A stretch of DNA of 28,172 nucleotides from an uncultured Treponema sp. (GCA_905372265.1 CAJPOL010000014.1:1-28172); one strand, 5' to 3'; shown: positions 1-9,197, counted from the stretch's first letter. Numbers and translations are program-made. The notes: a model not told the origin generated them from the sequence alone.

Positions 1-455
1 GTCTTATTATTATACACAAGAGTGAGCGTACTCAAATTTAAAACGGTCCCGGCAAAACCGACTTCATTCATCGAAGCGGTAAATTGATATGTCCGCCTGA
101 GAACGGCCTGTATCTTTGCAATGGCTACATCCATATCAAAAGGCTTTTCGATATAATCATCGCCTCCCATTTGCATAGCCATTACAATATCCATCTTATC
201 GTTATGGGAGGACAAAAAGATAATGGGAACTTGAGACCTATTCCTGATTTCGGAACACCAATGATACCCGTTAAAGGCCGGAAGCCCTATATCCATTATG
301 ACCAGAGAGGGAGCATAGTCTTCAAACTCTTCCAAGATAGCGCTGAAATTTTTTGCACAGCGCACATTAAAGTTCCATTGCTCCAAATTCTTTTTTAAAA
401 TCGAGGCTATTGTATTATCATCTTCCACAATCAAAATTTTTATAAGCTGTTTCAT
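1..455 (-). CDS. Response regulator, BceR/GraR-like, OmpR family (partial)
   Basis: Two-component response regulator whose gene runs off the left edge, so only about the first 151 residues are present. Read from ATG 455 on the minus strand, the receiver domain has the acidic pair D12/D13 after a hydrophobic strand (ILIVEDD), phospho-acceptor D55 in VIMDIGLP, S82 at the switch position and K104 in YIEKPF. The stretches GYHWCSEIR, PIIFLSS and DIVMAMQMGGDDYIEKPFD resemble the BceR/GraR/VirR subgroup of OmpR regulators, which usually control BceAB-type antimicrobial-peptide transporters. That target is inferred from family likeness. The DNA-binding domain and any kinase or transporter genes lie outside the window. 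No Shine-Dalgarno sequence precedes the start. The gene is divergent from sbcD. Confidence 0.9.
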   Translation of the reverse strand, partial: MKQLIKILIVEDDNTIASILKKNLEQWNFNVRCAKNFSAILEEFEDYAPSLVIMDIGLPAFNGYHWCSEIRNRSQVPIIFLSSHNDKMDIVMAMQMGGDDYIEKPFDMDVAIAKIQAVLRRTYQFTASMNEVGFAGTVLNLSTLTLVYNNK

Positions 456-465
456 TGATTTTTTA

Positions 466-471
466 ATTATA
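466..471 (-). promoter_or_regulatory. Candidate -10 box of the response-regulator gene
   Basis: On the minus strand a perfect TATAAT lies 10 nt before the ATG at 455. A weak TTTTTA is 17 nt further upstream as a possible -35. A transcript from it would begin only about 4 nt before the start codon, so the mRNA would be nearly leaderless. This is a motif match only and AT-rich spacers produce such matches by chance. The rest of the 456-626 spacer shows nothing stronger, apart from a short inverted repeat (TGCAAG-TT-CTTGCA, 543-556). Confidence 0.3.
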
Positions 472-626
472 GCGTTTTAAAGAGGATATAAAAAGCTGTC
501 GAACGGTTTAAGTGCAAAACGGCGTTATCCGATTGGGATTGCTGCAAGTTCTTGCAAAGCCGGTATTGAGTGGGCCGCTATCGCCCTCTTTACATAACGG
601 GATATTATGCATACAGTATAAAATAG

Positions 627-1796
627 ATGAAAGTACTGCATACCGCCGATTTACACTTAGGGAAAAGCCTGCATGAGATGCCGCTTCTCAGTGTACAAGA
701 AAAAATGCTGAATGACATTTGCCGTATTCTGACCGGCGATACGTATGCAGCGCTCCTGATTGCAGGCGATGTCTATGACCGTGCAGTTCCTTCAGCTGAG
801 GCGGTATCTCTATTCAGCCGATTTCTCGCCGCAATACGGACGGAATGCCCTGAAACAGCAGTTTTTATTATCCCCGGCAATCATGATTCTGCGCAGCGAT
901 TGGCCTTTGCGCACGAAATCCTACAAAGCCAGCGTATCTATATCGCCCAAAATACCGCGCAGCTTGCCCATCCCGTTATGCTTGAGCACAATGCCGAGCA
1001 GATACAGATTTTTTTGCTTCCGTTTTTAAGTTTCGGCTCTTTTCCGGAAGAGATGCGGAACGGGCAGCAGCACGGCGATTCCCAAGCGGACATGGCTGCC
1101 GCAGCCTCCGCTCTCCTGAAAAAAGCAGTAAATCCGAACATACCCTCGCTGCTGCTCGCTCACTTTTTTACGATCGGCGGCCAAAGCTCTTCAAGCGAGC
1201 GCACCTTTATCGGCAGCGCCGAATATATTAACCCCGAACTGTTTTCCTTTTTCGACTATGCAGCGCTCGGGCACTTGCACCGCTGTCAACGGGTTACCGA
1301 TAGAATGTACTATGCCGGCTCTCCCCTTGCTTATGCATTTGACGAAGCCGAGGATAAAAAATGCGTACTTTCCGTAACAATCGACTGTTCATCAACCGGT
1401 TTCCCTGTTGCAGTTGAACGGATACCCATAACTCCTGAGCGTCCGTTAAAACGGCTGGAAGGCTGCTTTGCGGATTTCTTTAACGGAAAAAACTTTGATG
1501 CATGGCGCGATTATTTTCTTGAAATAACGCTTACCGATGCAGGCGTTATCACAAATCCGATGCAGCTATTGCGGCAAAAATTTCCCTTTTTGCTCAGCAT
1601 CCGGCAAAAGAGTTTTGCCGGCAAGCAGGATGACAGAGTAAGCCCTGAATTTCCCGTACAAGGAACACCCGCTGACGATCCGCACGCTCTGCTAGATCAT
1701 TTTAATCAATTCGAAACCGTCATCAACGGGGAAAATAGTCCTGTAAAACAGGAACTATTCGAACTGCTGTACCGAGAAACCGCATATGAGACCTAA
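627..1796 (+). CDS. sbcD: Exonuclease SbcCD subunit D
   Basis: Nuclease subunit of the SbcCD (Mre11-Rad50-like) complex, which cuts DNA hairpins and degrades double-strand ends in the cytoplasm. The 389-residue protein has the calcineurin-type phosphoesterase motifs in order: D8-L-H10 near the N-terminus, GDVYD with D48, GNHD at 84-87, a histidine in LLLAHFF and the GHLH motif after YAAL. These residues bind the two catalytic metals in this family. The start at 627 is firm because the family begins directly with this strand and an in-frame TAG lies immediately upstream. No Shine-Dalgarno sequence is visible before it. The gene overlaps sbcC by 11 nt, implying coupled translation and equal dosage of the subunits. 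Confidence 0.96.
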   Translation: MKVLHTADLHLGKSLHEMPLLSVQEKMLNDICRILTGDTYAALLIAGDVYDRAVPSAEAVSLFSRFLAAIRTECPETAVFIIPGNHDSAQRLAFAHEILQSQRIYIAQNTAQLAHPVMLEHNAEQIQIFLLPFLSFGSFPEEMRNGQQHGDSQADMAAAASALLKKAVNPNIPSLLLAHFFTIGGQSSSSERTFIGSAEYINPELFSFFDYAALGHLHRCQRVTDRMYYAGSPLAYAFDEAEDKKCVLSVTIDCSSTGFPVAVERIPITPERPLKRLEGCFADFFNGKNFDAWRDYFLEITLTDAGVITNPMQLLRQKFPFLLSIRQKSFAGKQDDRVSPEFPVQGTPADDPHALLDHFNQFETVINGENSPVKQELFELLYRETAYET

Positions 1797-4700
1797 AGAA
1801 CTGATTCTCCGCAATATCGGCCCTTTTTCAGGTGAGCATTGCATACATTTTGATGAACTCGGCTCCCTTTTTTTAATCTACGGGCAAACAGGAGCAGGTA
1901 AAACAACCCTTTTTGATGCGCTGTCTTACGCATTCTACGGTAAGCCGCTCGGCAGCAGATCAACCATTGTCAGAAATTTACGCAGCCACTTTGCGGATGA
2001 GTATGCCGTTGCAGACGTAACGTTGACTTTCTATATCGGAGCTCAGCTCTACCGCATTAAACGGCAGCTGCCCTACCTGCGGGAGGGACGAAAGCAGGAA
2101 ACCCCCGAAGAAGTCCTGTTTGAACAGTATGAAGACGGCACGTGGAAAAACCGATCTTCACCCAATAAGCGTGAAACGGATGCGGCCATCAAAGAACTCA
2201 TTAAACTTTCAGACAAGGAATTCAGCCGCATTGTCCTTTTGCCGCAGGGCGAGTTTGCCCAATTTTTACGCGCACAGTCAAGCGAAAAAAAAGAGACGCT
2301 GATGCATCTTTTTCCGGTAAGCCGGTACACTGAGTTGATGCAGGCGGCAAAAGAAAGAGCGGAACACCATCAACAGGAAGTACGGGCTGTTGAAGCAACC
2401 CTCGAAAGCCTCCATACGCAATTTGACTACTCCCGTTACGAAAGTGAGTGCGCAGAGCTGCTCAATGAAATTGCTCTGATACACGATCAGCACAATGAGG
2501 CGCTGCAAGCCCTGCAAGCAAAAAACATCGAACTTGAACAAGAAAAAATATTCTGTGAAAAACGAACGGAATATAACCGGATTATGGAAGAACTGGCCGC
2601 GTGTCAAATCAGAGAGCGCGATATCCTTGCATTAAAAAGCAAAATGGAAAAAGCGCGGAAAGCAGCTCCGCTTGCCGTACAGGTCAATCAGCTCTCCGAG
2701 CTTGAAGCCGCCTGCGCCGCCGATAGCGAACAGCTCCAAGAAAAAACGCAGCGGCTGCAGGAATGTACGCAGCAGTTTGAGGCCTTGCAGCAGAAACAAC
2801 CTACGATAGAAGCAAAAGAAAAACAGCGGGACAGTTTACACTCCGTTATCGATGCCTTGCAGAAAGCGGCGCTGCTGGAACAGGAAATTCAGCGCGGACA
2901 AACGGAAGAGACGGAATTAAAAAAAGCCGCTGCCGGTTTGGAAGATGCTTTGCGGCAAATAGAGACGCGCATTGCGGTTCTAACGGAAAAAAGCGCCGCC
3001 CTTGCTCCTGCCCTCGAATCGTTGGACGAGCGGGAACATAGCTACCGCAGCCTGCAAACACAGCTTGATCTTGAAAAACAGCTTCTTGAACACATCCGTA
3101 AGCAGGAACAGCTGGAAACGTTTTTACACAGTTATACGCAGGTAATAGAAAAGAGCCGCACAAAACTTGCCGGTTTGACTCGCGATTTTGACATTCATAC
3201 CGAAAACGTAACCCGCATTGAAGAAGAAAAAAAAGCTGCGGAGCTGCGCCATGAAGCGGCGGCTCTTGCAGTGCAGCTTGCAGAGAACCGCCCCTGTCCT
3301 GTCTGCGGCTCTCTGCATCACCCCAGTCCTGCCCAAGAAACCGGCAGCGCATTTGATTTTGACGAGCGGATTGCAGCGGTGAAGCGGACACTCCAGCAGC
3401 TGCAAAAAGCAAAGGAAGCGGAGCAAACAGCGCTTGCAGGAGCGGAAGCCTCCGTAACAAGCTATCAAACGCAGCTGAATGAACATACGGCAGCCGCAAA
3501 CAGCTTGCGCATCCGCTATAAAACATGCAGCGCTGCCCCTTTCCCCCACGGCAAAAAAAACGGCGAATTAAAAATTGCGGAAACGGCGCGGCTTATTGAA
3601 GAAGCGGCACAAGCATTTAACAGCTCCCGCAAGGCTTTTAATGAGAAAAAACCGCTCGAAGAAACACTCCGCGCCTTACAGCAGGAGCAGCATGACCGCT
3701 CAAAAGACCTCAATGCGATACAGCAACGCTGCACTGCCGTGTCCGTTGCAGTGCAGGAAAAACAGCGTCAGCTGGAACACGCTTTTTCCCAGCTGCCTGA
3801 ATCGCAGCGCACCGGAAGCGCCGAAGCGGCTTTGGAATGCTGCACTGCTCAATTACAGGAGCTCAAACTGACGGTCAACGCATATCAAACCGATATGACC
3901 GAAGCGGTTCAAAACCTTGAGCGGGTACGGGGGGAGCATTCCGCTCTTGAACGGCACAGCGCGGAACGCCTGCAGCGCTATCATGAAAAAAGCGCTCTGC
4001 TTGAAACCGCTTATAAACAGGCAGGCTTCACGGATTTGGCCGATTTACAGCAGGCGGTTGAAAGCGAGGAGGACATCAATCAGTGGAATGCGGAGGCCGA
4101 AGCATTTTATGAGCAGTACGCCGCCTACAAGCAAGCCGCTGCAAGTTTAGAAGCGGAACTGATGCATACGGCCGTAAAAAGTATTGAAACCTTGGAAGCG
4201 GAGGCGCAGTCCTTGCGGCAGCGGTATGATGAAATACAGGCGCGGCTTGAATTACTGAATGCGGAAAAAACAAAGCTGGAAGGGCTGTATGAGCAGCATA
4301 CCGGCCTCACTAAAAAACTTGCCGCTAAAACAGCGGAAGCGCAAAACTGGGTTGCGCTTGCAAAAGACCTAACCGGCAGCAACCCGCGCAAGCTGCAATT
4401 CGATACGTGGATTCTTTCTTCGTTTCTGCACGAAGTAACCGTTTTTGCAAACAGGCGGCTGAGTAGAATGAGTGAAGAACGCTACCGGCTTGCCGTCAGC
4501 GAAGAACAGGGATCGGGCAATACCTATAAAGGGCTCGATCTGGAAATTGCCGATGCCTACACGGGTAAATGCCGCCCCTCAGCGACGCTTTCAGGCGGCG
4601 AAACATTCATGGCCTCTATCAGCCTCGCTTTGGGGCTTGCCGATTCCATTCAAGCGCGGGTCGGAGGCATCAGGATCGATTCGATGTTCATCGATGAAGG

Positions 4701-4878
4701 CTTCGGCAGTCTGGATGAAAAAGCGCTTGAAAATGCAATCAGCATCTTAGATGAAATACGCGGAAACCGGATGGTCGGTATCATCTCCCATGTCGGCGAG
4801 CTGCAAAGCCGTATTCCGCAAAAAATTGAAGTGATAAAGACCGGTACGGGATCATGTATACGGCAAAACGGAGGATAA
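1786..4878 (+). CDS. sbcC: Exonuclease SbcCD subunit C (SMC-like ATPase)
   Basis: ATPase subunit that partners SbcD and opens and closes the nuclease on DNA ends. It has 1030 residues, normal for SbcC. The Walker A loop GQTGAGKTT is at 33-41. A long heptad-rich coiled coil rich in E, Q, K, A and L follows, interrupted near the middle by the zinc hook CPVCG (C504/C507) where two molecules join. The coiled coil then returns to a C-terminal half-ATPase with signature LSGGE at about 935-939 and Walker B FIDEG at about 968-972, followed by a D-loop. All key residues are present, so the protein should be functional. The start lies inside the end of sbcD. Confidence 0.97.
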   Translation: MRPKELILRNIGPFSGEHCIHFDELGSLFLIYGQTGAGKTTLFDALSYAFYGKPLGSRSTIVRNLRSHFADEYAVADVTLTFYIGAQLYRIKRQLPYLREGRKQETPEEVLFEQYEDGTWKNRSSPNKRETDAAIKELIKLSDKEFSRIVLLPQGEFAQFLRAQSSEKKETLMHLFPVSRYTELMQAAKERAEHHQQEVRAVEATLESLHTQFDYSRYESECAELLNEIALIHDQHNEALQALQAKNIELEQEKIFCEKRTEYNRIMEELAACQIRERDILALKSKMEKARKAAPLAVQVNQLSELEAACAADSEQLQEKTQRLQECTQQFEALQQKQPTIEAKEKQRDSLHSVIDALQKAALLEQEIQRGQTEETELKKAAAGLEDALRQIETRIAVLTEKSAALAPALESLDEREHSYRSLQTQLDLEKQLLEHIRKQEQLETFLHSYTQVIEKSRTKLAGLTRDFDIHTENVTRIEEEKKAAELRHEAAALAVQLAENRPCPVCGSLHHPSPAQETGSAFDFDERIAAVKRTLQQLQKAKEAEQTALAGAEASVTSYQTQLNEHTAAANSLRIRYKTCSAAPFPHGKKNGELKIAETARLIEEAAQAFNSSRKAFNEKKPLEETLRALQQEQHDRSKDLNAIQQRCTAVSVAVQEKQRQLEHAFSQLPESQRTGSAEAALECCTAQLQELKLTVNAYQTDMTEAVQNLERVRGEHSALERHSAERLQRYHEKSALLETAYKQAGFTDLADLQQAVESEEDINQWNAEAEAFYEQYAAYKQAAASLEAELMHTAVKSIETLEAEAQSLRQRYDEIQARLELLNAEKTKLEGLYEQHTGLTKKLAAKTAEAQNWVALAKDLTGSNPRKLQFDTWILSSFLHEVTVFANRRLSRMSEERYRLAVSEEQGSGNTYKGLDLEIADAYTGKCRPSATLSGGETFMASISLALGLADSIQARVGGIRIDSMFIDEGFGSLDEKALENAISILDEIRGNRMVGIISHVGELQSRIPQKIEVIKTGTGSCIRQNGG

Positions 4879-4885
4879 AATCACT

Positions 4886-6313
4886 ATGGTTACAAACGCT
4901 CTTTTCTCGGATCTTTATGAGCTGACGATGGCTCAAGGCTATTTTAAGCAGCAGCGTAATACTCTGTGCGTCTTTGATATGTTTTTCAGGCGCACCCCTT
5001 TTAACGGCGGCTATGCAATTCTGGCCGGCCTTGATCCGCTGCTCGAAGCAATTCAGGATTTTCATTTTGAAGACTCTGACATAGCCTACCTTGACGGATT
5101 GCAGATTTTTTCAGCCGATTTTTTAGATTATCTGAGAAACTTTACATTTTCAGGTTCCGTGTGGGCGATGGATGAGGGGAGCCTTATCTTTCCCGGAGAA
5201 CCTATTCTTCGCGTTCAGGCGCCGATTATCGAAGCCTTGCTGCTTGAAGGGCTAATTCTAAATACAATAAATTTTCAGAGTTTAATCGCAACCAAAACCG
5301 CCCGTATCTGGCTTGCTTCGGGAAAATCTTCGATTATGGAATTCGGTTTACGGCGGGCTCAAGGGCAGGACGGGGCTATGAGCGCTACCCGCGCATCGAT
5401 TATCGGCGGAGCAGCCGGTACCAGCAATACGCTCGGCGGGAAACGCTATGGAGTACCGGTTATGGGAACAATGGCTCATGCATGGGTTATGTCTTTTGCA
5501 AATGAAGAGGAAGCATTTAATCGGTATGCCGAACTCTATCCCGATAAATCGGTTTTTTTAATCGACACCTATGACACGCTCGGTTCAGGTATTGAGGCTG
5601 CCATAAAGGCGGGAAAAAAACTGCAAGCGCAAGGGAAAAACTTCGGCGTCCGTCTCGATTCGGGTGATATGCAGTATTTAAGTACTGAGGTGCGGAAACG
5701 GCTCGATGCGGCTGGGCTTCCCGATGCAAAAATTTCGATTTCAAATGAACTAACCGAAGAAATTATTGAATCGCTTATTGCAAATAAAGCGCCTATCGAC
5801 TCATGGGGTGTCGGTACGCATTTGGTAACAGGCGGTACGGAATCATCGTTTACCGGCGTGTACAAACTAGCCGCTTATCAGACTGCTGACGGAACATGGC
5901 AGCCGGTTATGAAAGTATCGGATAACCCTGCCAAGATTACCAATCCGGGCATTAAGCAAGTATGGCGGCTCTATAATGATGACGGGACATTTAAGGCGGA
6001 TGTTATCGGCTTATATGATGAAACCGTTTCCGCCGGAGGGCCGAATACCTATTATCATCCTTTAAATGACTATCAGAGCTTCCGGTTCAAAGCGGCGAAA
6101 GCCGAAGCGCTTTTACATGAAAAGATAGCAAACGGAACATATAACGCTTGCAGTGAAACGCTGCACGATATGCACCGCCGTGCCGCGCAGCAGCTGGAAT
6201 GCTTGCATCCGACCTCCCGCCGCCTGTTAAATCCGTATGTCTACAAGGTATCGCTCACTCATACGCTCTTTACGATGAAGCAGCAGCTGCTGAGGACATT
6301 GAGACAGGCGTAG
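4886..6313 (+). CDS. pncB: Nicotinate phosphoribosyltransferase
   Basis: Joins nicotinate and PRPP to give nicotinate mononucleotide, the first step of NAD salvage (Preiss-Handler pathway). The 475-residue protein opens with LFSDLYELTMAQGYF, typical of the family. It has FGLRRAQGQDGAMSATRA, then GTSNTLGG, then GTMAHAWV, whose histidine is at the place of the autophosphorylated histidine in family members. FGVRLDSGD and DSWGVGTHLVTGG complete the phosphate and substrate sites. The length fits the longer bacterial and human-like class. A GGAGG motif lies 11 nt before the ATG, and the gene begins 7 nt after sbcC. The MFS permease gene follows after 5 nt, so the two are probably cotranscribed. 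Confidence 0.95.
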   Translation: MVTNALFSDLYELTMAQGYFKQQRNTLCVFDMFFRRTPFNGGYAILAGLDPLLEAIQDFHFEDSDIAYLDGLQIFSADFLDYLRNFTFSGSVWAMDEGSLIFPGEPILRVQAPIIEALLLEGLILNTINFQSLIATKTARIWLASGKSSIMEFGLRRAQGQDGAMSATRASIIGGAAGTSNTLGGKRYGVPVMGTMAHAWVMSFANEEEAFNRYAELYPDKSVFLIDTYDTLGSGIEAAIKAGKKLQAQGKNFGVRLDSGDMQYLSTEVRKRLDAAGLPDAKISISNELTEEIIESLIANKAPIDSWGVGTHLVTGGTESSFTGVYKLAAYQTADGTWQPVMKVSDNPAKITNPGIKQVWRLYNDDGTFKADVIGLYDETVSAGGPNTYYHPLNDYQSFRFKAAKAEALLHEKIANGTYNACSETLHDMHRRAAQQLECLHPTSRRLLNPYVYKVSLTHTLFTMKQQLLRTLRQA

Positions 6314-6318
6314 CCGTT

Positions 6319-7467
6319 ATGCGTAGAGGTATCCCGTATTTCCTATTATTTTCGATATATGCAATAGTGAATACCTATCTGCCGCTTGTATTAAAAACGA
6401 TCGGTTTTTCCGCAGCGCATATCGGAGTTTTATTAGGCATTATCGAAACAGCCGGTATCAGTATTCCGTTTTTTATCACACCGCGTCTTGATAAAACCGG
6501 ACGCTACGGGCCGGTAATGTGCTTATTCATCCTTGATATTGCACTGCTGCTGTTACCGATAGTACATTTCCATTCCTTTTTTGTCGTTGCCGTGTGTCTC
6601 GGTATCTTCGCCATCGGCTTTAAAGGTATGGTGCCGGTACTGGACGGTTTTACTGCAAAAGCGCTCGGAAAACAAAATGCACACTATGGAAAGATACGGT
6701 CGATCGGCTCCATCGGCTTTGTGTGTATGAACTTGTTTTTACAGTTTACCCCGCTTATTTCAGCTAAAAGGCCGCTGTCGTTTATTATCGCGATAAGCGC
6801 AATCGCGCTGTTATTTCTTACGGCTCTCCGCTGGGTTCCCGATTTATTCAACGGTGCATCCCTGCAATCCGAAAGCGGTTCTTACGGCAGTGAGCGTAAA
6901 ACGGATACCGCTGCCGTTTTTCCAAAACAATTTTGGTACTGTTTAGCGCTCATTCTGCTTGCATTTTTAGGTCTCGTACCGTGTCAACGTTTTTTTTCGC
7001 TCTATGTTGAAGAATACGTAAAAATAGATGCTTCCGCCGGTTTATGGGCGCTATCGGCAGCGGCGGAAATACCGGTGATGATTATTTCGGGAAAGCTCAT
7101 CCGCCGTTTCGGGAAAGAGCGGCTGCTTGCCGTTTGCCTTTTGAGTATTGTCCTACGGAATATCAGCTATATTATTTTCCCCGGTCTCAGCGGGGCGGTT
7201 ATCGGTCAGCTGCTGCACTCGCTCAGTTTCGGCCTTTTTCATCCGCTCAGCGTATTGCTCTGTGTTTCGTATAGCAGCGGCAGAACGGCAACCGCGATGA
7301 CGTTCTTTACCGCAGTAAACGGCATTGCAAATGTAATCGGCAGCATAATAGGCGGGTATGTGATTAAATATGCCGGTTATCCTGCTCTCTTTTTATTTTT
7401 TGACATATTTCCGCTGATCGGAATCGGGCTCTATTTTCTTACGCTTCACCGTGCAAAGCGGAAGTGA
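6319..7467 (+). CDS. MFS transporter
   Basis: Integral membrane permease of the major facilitator superfamily with 382 residues. The chain alternates hydrophobic helices and short charged loops, about 12 segments in all. A basic loop (RLDKTGRYG) after the second helix and a central hydrophilic loop near 170-195 (ESGSYGSERKTDT) separate two six-helix halves. The open frame reaches back to 6199 inside pncB, but that extension is soluble and overlaps the enzyme. ATG 6319, which begins MRRGIPYFLLF and leads straight into helix 1, is the sensible start, although its Shine-Dalgarno match is weak. The substrate is unknown. Its place 5 nt behind pncB makes nicotinate or a related pyridine a reasonable but unproven guess. 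Confidence 0.88.
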   Translation: MRRGIPYFLLFSIYAIVNTYLPLVLKTIGFSAAHIGVLLGIIETAGISIPFFITPRLDKTGRYGPVMCLFILDIALLLLPIVHFHSFFVVAVCLGIFAIGFKGMVPVLDGFTAKALGKQNAHYGKIRSIGSIGFVCMNLFLQFTPLISAKRPLSFIIAISAIALLFLTALRWVPDLFNGASLQSESGSYGSERKTDTAAVFPKQFWYCLALILLAFLGLVPCQRFFSLYVEEYVKIDASAGLWALSAAAEIPVMIISGKLIRRFGKERLLAVCLLSIVLRNISYIIFPGLSGAVIGQLLHSLSFGLFHPLSVLLCVSYSSGRTATAMTFFTAVNGIANVIGSIIGGYVIKYAGYPALFLFFDIFPLIGIGLYFLTLHRAKRK

Positions 7468-7473
7468 ATCAGA

Positions 7474-8316
7474 TCAGTATTTCCCAATCATTGAAACATC
7501 CGTTCCAAACCATTTTACCGTGATCGTCCGTAAAGAACCGTCATAGGCCATTTCCGTCAATATTTGATCGGCCGCTTCTTTAAGGCGGAGGTCTTCTTTT
7601 CTGAATGCATAGCTATAGGTATTGCTAACGAGCGGTTCACCGACTATACGGTATGTTTTTTTCTCTTTGGTAATTTTGCGGTAATAAGTCATGAGGTTCA
7701 TAACAGCCGCTTCAATCTGTCCATAATCAAGCGCGATTAATAGTTTTTCCAATCCCGTATACAGATACGGTTCGCGGCTGCTTCTGTCATAGAGAGGAGA
7801 ACTGATAACGCTATCAACAATCTCCGCATCATCTACAACACCGATCCGTTTATTCCGTAGATCGGCAAATTGCCGGAACGGGGTTTCCCTATCACCATTT
7901 TCGGCGACAACAACAACGAGAGCGTCGCGTAAATAAGGCTGACTGAGTGCGAAATTTTCGGCATGTTCCCGATTATTGACAAAACCGCTTGCAATATAGT
8001 CGATTTTTCCGCTTTTCAGCATTTCTACCTGCTCGCTCACTGTAACGGAAACAAGCCGTAACCCTACCCCAAGCCGGTCCGCAATCGCCTGCGCAATGTC
8101 TACTTCATAGCCGATTAGTTTCCCTGTACCTGCATAAAAACTGAGCGGCGGAACGGCCGGATTGACACCGACTGTCAATTCATTTTTAACGATTATTTTC
8201 GCTAATGAAAGATCATCCGTTCCCGCTTCCGCAGTCTGATCCGATAGGGCTGGGCGGGAGCAAGCCCCCAGTGATGCAGCCAATAAACAGCATACGAACC
8301 AATGTCTTATGTGCAT
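7474..8316 (-). CDS. Family-3 solute-binding lipoprotein (amino-acid type), copy 1
   Basis: Extracytoplasmic solute-binding protein of the SBP_bac_3 family, which usually captures amino acids or small polar compounds for ABC importers. From ATG 8316 it has 280 residues, with a lipoprotein signal ending in L-G-A-C (Cys19). The family hallmarks follow: an ELTVGVNPAVPPLSF strand, GYEVDIAQAIADRLG, LKSGKIDYIASGF and a C-terminal LRTITVKWFG. An earlier TTG at 8340 is in frame and overlaps the upstream stop as TTGA. ATG 8316 is preferred because GAGGAG sits 8 nt before it and the signal peptide then has normal length. It is a paralogue of the gene upstream. No permease or ATPase gene lies nearby. 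Confidence 0.9.
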   Translation of the reverse strand: MHIRHWFVCCLLAASLGACSRPALSDQTAEAGTDDLSLAKIIVKNELTVGVNPAVPPLSFYAGTGKLIGYEVDIAQAIADRLGVGLRLVSVTVSEQVEMLKSGKIDYIASGFVNNREHAENFALSQPYLRDALVVVVAENGDRETPFRQFADLRNKRIGVVDDAEIVDSVISSPLYDRSSREPYLYTGLEKLLIALDYGQIEAAVMNLMTYYRKITKEKKTYRIVGEPLVSNTYSYAFRKEDLRLKEAADQILTEMAYDGSLRTITVKWFGTDVSMIGKY

Positions 8317-8336
8317 AGAGAGTGCACTCCTCGTTA

Positions 8337-9155
8337 TCAAAAAGTGATATTGATTATTGATAAATTAGCTCCGAACCACTTTTGAGACAAAATAGGGATA
8401 GTCCGGTCTTTATCCATTTCTTTCAAGAGATTTTCGACTTTGCGTGCTAAGGTTTTATCGTTTTTCCGAAAAGCAAAGGTATAAAACTCAACGGAGAGCG
8501 GTTCTTCCATTATTGTATAAATATCTTTTTCCATTAATTTATCGTAGGCGGAAATTAAGTCAACCGCAATAGCATCGGCCTTTCCTATACCCAGCATTTC
8601 CTGTAACACGGTAAAGTCGGAGCATTCAACAATTTTAACGTCATCACCGAAAGAAGCGTTATTTTCAATTGTTTGTTTACTTAAAGAAGCTGCTTGTACA
8701 TAAATTTTTTTATTCTGTAAATCGGAAAATTGAGTATATCCGTTTCGGGCTAGTGTAACTAAAACTTGCGCGTTTTGTAAATACGGTGCGGTCAACGTAT
8801 AGCTTTCATTCCGTTCTTCCGTCTTGCTGAATCCGCTGATAATGCAATCGATTACGCCCGTATTCAACAGCGTTTCTTTCTCAGCCCAATTAATCGGATA
8901 AAAGACGGGACGGATATTCATTCTCCTGCACAGTTCTTTAAAAATTTCTATGTCAAATCCGGTAAGCTCATTTTTTTTATTTCTAAATGATAAAATAGGC
9001 ATAGAAGCGTCAACGCCGATAATCAACTCTCGTTTTATCAGAATATGAGATAAAGACGCATCTTCAATATATTCAAGAACATCCGTTTTCTTTGAACAAG
9101 AAAACAAAACCGGTATGATACACACGAAGAGAAAACAATGCAAAGTTTTTTTCAT
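8337..9155 (-). CDS. Family-3 solute-binding lipoprotein (amino-acid type), copy 2
   Basis: Second SBP_bac_3 lipoprotein, 272 residues from ATG 9155. The signal MKKTLHCFLFVCIIPVLFSC ends at Cys20; the F at -2 departs from the enteric lipobox but fits the looser spirochaetal one. It shares its layout with the downstream copy: ELIIGVDASMPILSF, GFDIEIFKELC, LNTGVIDCIISGFSKT, a PLSVEFYTFAFRK block and the C-terminal SQKWFG. An ATG at 9182 is in frame, but it would place the AGGGAG motif inside the coding region. That motif is spaced correctly for 9155, so 9155 is chosen. The pair is probably cotranscribed and may have arisen by tandem duplication. Confidence 0.9.
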   Translation of the reverse strand: MKKTLHCFLFVCIIPVLFSCSKKTDVLEYIEDASLSHILIKRELIIGVDASMPILSFRNKKNELTGFDIEIFKELCRRMNIRPVFYPINWAEKETLLNTGVIDCIISGFSKTEERNESYTLTAPYLQNAQVLVTLARNGYTQFSDLQNKKIYVQAASLSKQTIENNASFGDDVKIVECSDFTVLQEMLGIGKADAIAVDLISAYDKLMEKDIYTIMEEPLSVEFYTFAFRKNDKTLARKVENLLKEMDKDRTIPILSQKWFGANLSIINITF

Positions 9156-9197
9156 ATTTTTCTCCCTACTTTTTTTAAACATGCTTGATAAACTGCC

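Noticed and set aside
84..398. Plus-strand open frame of 104 codons at the left edge
   Set aside because: It is antisense to the response-regulator gene, whose minus-strand frame has the full receiver motif set.
2846..3549. Long antisense frames (226 and 141 codons) inside sbcC
   Set aside because: They are by-products of the coiled-coil codon pattern; the translations are Cys/Phe/Leu-rich without motifs, and the sbcC frame is intact.
6199..6318. N-terminal extension of the MFS protein into pncB
   Set aside because: The extension is soluble, overlaps the enzyme's coding end and has no ribosome site; ATG 6319 leads directly into the first helix.
7465..7476. Bidirectional terminator between the convergent MFS and binding-protein genes
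   Set aside because: The stops are only 6 nt apart and no stem with flanking T/A runs is visible there.
9156..9182. Upstream ATG 9182 for the second solute-binding protein
   Set aside because: It would put the ribosome site inside the gene and add a charged stretch before the lipoprotein signal.
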